Shown here in pieces: positions 7,311 through 8,699 of a stretch of 8,699 nucleotides of DNA (its first letter is position 1; each line of letters begins with the position of its first letter). The notes beneath the pieces are model-generated. The model was given only the letters and a program-made list of their open reading frames with translations, had not been told where the DNA came from and searched no databases. The stretch spans positions 1-8,699 of the forward strand of contig VAZT01000118.1 of NCBI GenBank assembly GCA_005884825.1. Direction: 5' to 3'. Source of the DNA: Alphaproteobacteria bacterium. GTDB taxonomy: Bacteria > Pseudomonadota > Alphaproteobacteria > ATCC43930 > CGMCC-115725. The position numbers and the translations under genes were made by a program.

Positions 7311-8150
7311 TCAGCCCGCCGTCAGCAGGTCAGCGTCGAAGACGCCCTCGAAGCTGAGCGTTGCCGGCCCTGTCATGATCACATGGCCATCCGCGCGCCA
7401 AGCGATGTCGAGCACGCCGCCATCGAGCTCGACGTCGGCGCGGCGCTCGGTGAGCCCCCGCCGGTGGGCGGCAACGAGCGCAGCACAGGCACCCGTGCCA
7501 CACGCCGGGGTGATCCCGCCGCCGCGTTCCCATACGCGCAGCCGGATGCTGCGGCGATCACCGATTTTGGCGATGCCGATATTTGCGCGTTCCGGAAAGA
7601 TCGGATCATGTTCGAATGCCGGCCCGAGCGCCGCCAGATTGACCGCGTCGACGTCATCCACAAAAAAGGTCGCGTGCGGGTTGCCGATGCTGGTGCAGAC
7701 CGGCTCGCTCAGAGGACCCAATGTCAAGTCGACCCGACCGGTGTCCATCGCGCGGGACAGCGGGATCTCATGCCAAGCCATCCGCGCCGGTCCCATATCG
7801 ACCGCGAATGACCCGTCGGTCAGCGCCTCCGCTTCGAGCAGACCCGCCGCGGTCTCGATCCGCATCCGCGGGTCCCGGGTCTCGCGATGGAGCAAGTCGG
7901 CGACGCAGCGGCTGGCGTTGCCGCAAGCCTCGGACTCGCTGCCATCCGCATTGCGGATGCGCATCAGAACCTGGGCCGCGGGGTGGCGCGGCGGCTCGAG
8001 CAGAATGACCTGATCGCATCCGATGCCGGTCCGCCGATCCGCGAGCCTGCGTGCGGCTGCGGCGCCGAGAGGGATCGCGCCGCGGCGAAAATCGAGCACG
8101 ACAAAATCGTTGCCGAGCCCGTGCATTTTGAAAAACGGGACCTTGCCCAT
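7311..8150 (-). CDS. dapF: Diaminopimelate epimerase
   Basis: This PLP-independent epimerase converts LL- to meso-diaminopimelate, the direct precursor of lysine and of the peptidoglycan cross-linking residue, in the cytoplasm. It has 279 residues, normal for the family. It begins MGKVPFFKMHGLGNDFVVLD, the standard N-terminus. The two catalytic cysteines sit in the two symmetric halves: C76 in ACGNASRC (75-82) and C217 in PACGTGACAA (215-224). Substrate-binding segments RIRNADGSESE (64-74), SIGNPHATFF (154-163) and VWERGGGITP (206-215) are intact. The ATG at 8150 is chosen because it keeps the family N-terminus; the next ATG (residue 9) would begin at MHGLGNDF. No good Shine-Dalgarno sequence precedes it, while a promoter-like sequence does, at a distance that would start the mRNA at about the ATG. 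It heads the dapF–mtaB–ftsY cluster. Confidence 0.98.
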   Translation of the reverse strand: MGKVPFFKMHGLGNDFVVLDFRRGAIPLGAAAARRLADRRTGIGCDQVILLEPPRHPAAQVLMRIRNADGSESEACGNASRCVADLLHRETRDPRMRIETAAGLLEAEALTDGSFAVDMGPARMAWHEIPLSRAMDTGRVDLTLGPLSEPVCTSIGNPHATFFVDDVDAVNLAALGPAFEHDPIFPERANIGIAKIGDRRSIRLRVWERGGGITPACGTGACAALVAAHRRGLTERRADVELDGGVLDIAWRADGHVIMTGPATLSFEGVFDADLLTAG

Positions 8151-8157
8151 CGCGCCG

Positions 8158-8187
8158 CTTATATGGCGGCAGGGAGCGCTCTGTCCA
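8158..8187 (-). promoter_or_regulatory. dapF: Possible sigma70-type promoter for dapF, predicting a nearly leaderless mRNA
   Basis: On the minus strand, TGGACA (8187-8182) resembles a -35 box, and 18 bases later TATAAG (8163-8158) resembles a -10 box, each differing from the E. coli consensus at one position. A start 6-8 bases downstream would fall on or next to the dapF ATG at 8150, which also lacks a clear ribosome binding site. The boxes are seen; promoter activity is inferred, and alphaproteobacterial promoters often deviate from this consensus. Confidence 0.4.
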
Positions 8188-8214
8188 ACGCCGCAGAGAC
8201 CGGGCGCTGGACAG
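8181..8214. repeat. Inverted repeat between the small exported protein gene and dapF
   Basis: CTGTCCAACGCC (8181-8192) and GGCGCTGGACAG (8203-8214) form a 12-pair stem around a 10-base loop. In the minus-strand RNA the single imperfect position becomes a G-U pair, so the stem is continuous there; in plus-strand RNA it is an A-C mismatch. It starts 12 bases after the stop codon of the upstream minus-strand gene, fitting a terminator-like or 3'-end-protecting hairpin, although no T-run follows. It also covers the possible -35 box of dapF, so an operator role cannot be excluded. Confidence 0.55.
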
Positions 8215-8226
8215 GCCGTGCGGTGG

Positions 8227-8658
8227 TCAGCTCACCGTATAATGAGCCGCACCGGAACTCGCGTGTCTGGCGCTCGGCCTGCCGTGCTTCGCGCTCGTCG
8301 CCCTGACCGCCCTGACCGCCCTGCCGCCGTATCTAGCCGCGCTGTATCTGCCCGCGCCATGTCGGCCGGAATTTTGGACGACGGAATATCTACCGTGGTG
8401 TCGCCCACGGCCATGTGCCGAGCGGGACCCCTCGAAGCTCGGCCGTACCGGGGCCATTTCATCAACGGCAGACCAATCGCCCTGGGTTGTATCCGCGGTC
8501 CTGGCGGATACCGGAGCGGCCTCGTTGGCGAAGTAACTGGGCGTGTCCCCCGACGGGCTGAAATTCTTCGAGCCGTAGTCTGGAAGGTCTACGGCGAACG
8601 CTGGCAGGCACGCAAAGGCGAGCGCACCGGCGAGTAAGGTAATCGTCAGCTTTAGCAT
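8227..8658 (-). CDS. Small exported protein of unknown function, basic C-terminal region
   Basis: I do not recognise a function. The protein has 143 residues. Residues 1-22 form a clear Sec signal peptide: MLK, a hydrophobic core, then PAFA with likely cleavage before VDLPDYG. The mature N-terminus (23-46, DLPDYGSKNFSPSGDTPSYF) is ordered in character, and I recall similar short proteins in Bradyrhizobium-like genomes. Residues 72-143 are low-complexity and strongly basic, rich in R, H, G, S and A (GRGRHHGRY, GRAVRAVRATS), and lack cysteine. The only cysteine, C17, is in the signal peptide, and its context (AFAC) is a poor lipobox. The ATG at 8658 is chosen over the in-frame ATG at 8682 because AGGGGGAA (8664-8671) lies 5 bases before it and the signal peptide then begins cleanly. 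It is likely periplasmic or secreted and possibly envelope- or nucleic-acid-binding by charge; that is inference only. Confidence 0.75.
   Translation of the reverse strand: MLKLTITLLAGALAFACLPAFAVDLPDYGSKNFSPSGDTPSYFANEAAPVSARTADTTQGDWSAVDEMAPVRPSFEGSRSAHGRGRHHGRYSVVQNSGRHGAGRYSAARYGGRAVRAVRATSAKHGRPSARHASSGAAHYTVS
8300..8325. repeat. Short 9-base tandem repeat in the small exported protein gene
   Basis: GCCCTGACC occurs twice in tandem (8300-8308, 8309-8317), followed by a partial third copy (GCCCTGCC, 8318-8325). On the coding minus strand each unit adds Arg-Ala-Val, giving the RAVRAVRA stretch. The reading frame is kept, which fits in-frame slippage in a low-complexity region. Confidence 0.8.
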
Positions 8659-8663
8659 TGCAG

Positions 8664-8671
8664 TTCCCCCT
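8664..8671 (-). promoter_or_regulatory. Ribosome binding site that decides the start of the small exported protein
   Basis: Read on the minus strand, AGGGGGAA ends 5 bases before the ATG at 8658. The upstream in-frame ATG at 8682 would add eight residues (MEKPGGTA) ahead of the signal peptide and leave this site inside the coding region. The shorter start is therefore preferred. Confidence 0.75.
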
Positions 8672-8699
8672 GGCTTCTCCATAGCTGGAAGGCGGAGGA

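Noticed and set aside
6895..8013. Plus-strand open frame of 372 codons across mtaB and dapF
   Set aside because: It lies antisense to two well-supported genes with all catalytic motifs, its translation is low-complexity (S, R, A, P rich) and matches nothing I know. Long antisense frames are expected in GC-rich DNA.
8608..8611. Lipobox in the small exported protein (C17)
   Set aside because: The residues before C17 (AFA) do not fit the usual L-[AS]-[GA]-C pattern, and a good signal peptidase I site (AFA before VD) follows five residues later.
1..8699. Mobile elements, CRISPR, tRNA or rRNA genes, phage or defence genes
   Set aside because: None seen on either strand; essentially all sequence is accounted for by conserved chromosomal genes and short gaps.

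Overview
The window is a GC-rich chromosomal stretch from an alphaproteobacterium, probably of the Hyphomicrobiales (Rhizobiales) side. That placement rests on protein character: the ATP synthase subunits, the order dapF–mtaB–ftsY, and a small secreted protein of a type I recall from Bradyrhizobium-like genomes. It was not tested by any search. Genes are densely packed; the longest stretch without a gene is about 100 bases.

Left half, plus strand: the end of a canonical F1Fo ATP synthase F1 operon, atpA (only its last ~200 codons) – atpG – atpD – atpC, with gaps of 17 to 26 bases. All key catalytic motifs are intact. After a 101-base gap with a good ribosome binding site comes glgC, ADP-glucose pyrophosphorylase, the committed step of glycogen synthesis. 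No other glycogen gene is visible.

Right half, minus strand (transcribed right to left): a small exported protein of unknown function, a 76-base gap with an inverted repeat and a possible promoter, then a tight cluster dapF (lysine and peptidoglycan precursor synthesis) – mtaB (tRNA ms2t6A modification) – ftsY (signal recognition particle receptor). mtaB and ftsY overlap by four bases (ATGA), and dapF and mtaB are 5 bases apart. glgC and ftsY converge with only 5 bases between their stop codons, and a strong hairpin sequence lies in the last codons of ftsY.

The content is core housekeeping: energy conversion, carbon storage, cell wall precursor, tRNA modification and protein targeting. I see no mobile element, RNA gene, CRISPR array, phage gene or defence system, and no convincing new multi-gene system. 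The points most worth a second look are small: the hairpin inside ftsY, the inverted repeat overlapping a possible leaderless dapF promoter, the unknown basic exported protein, and the isolated glgC next to the ATP synthase operon.
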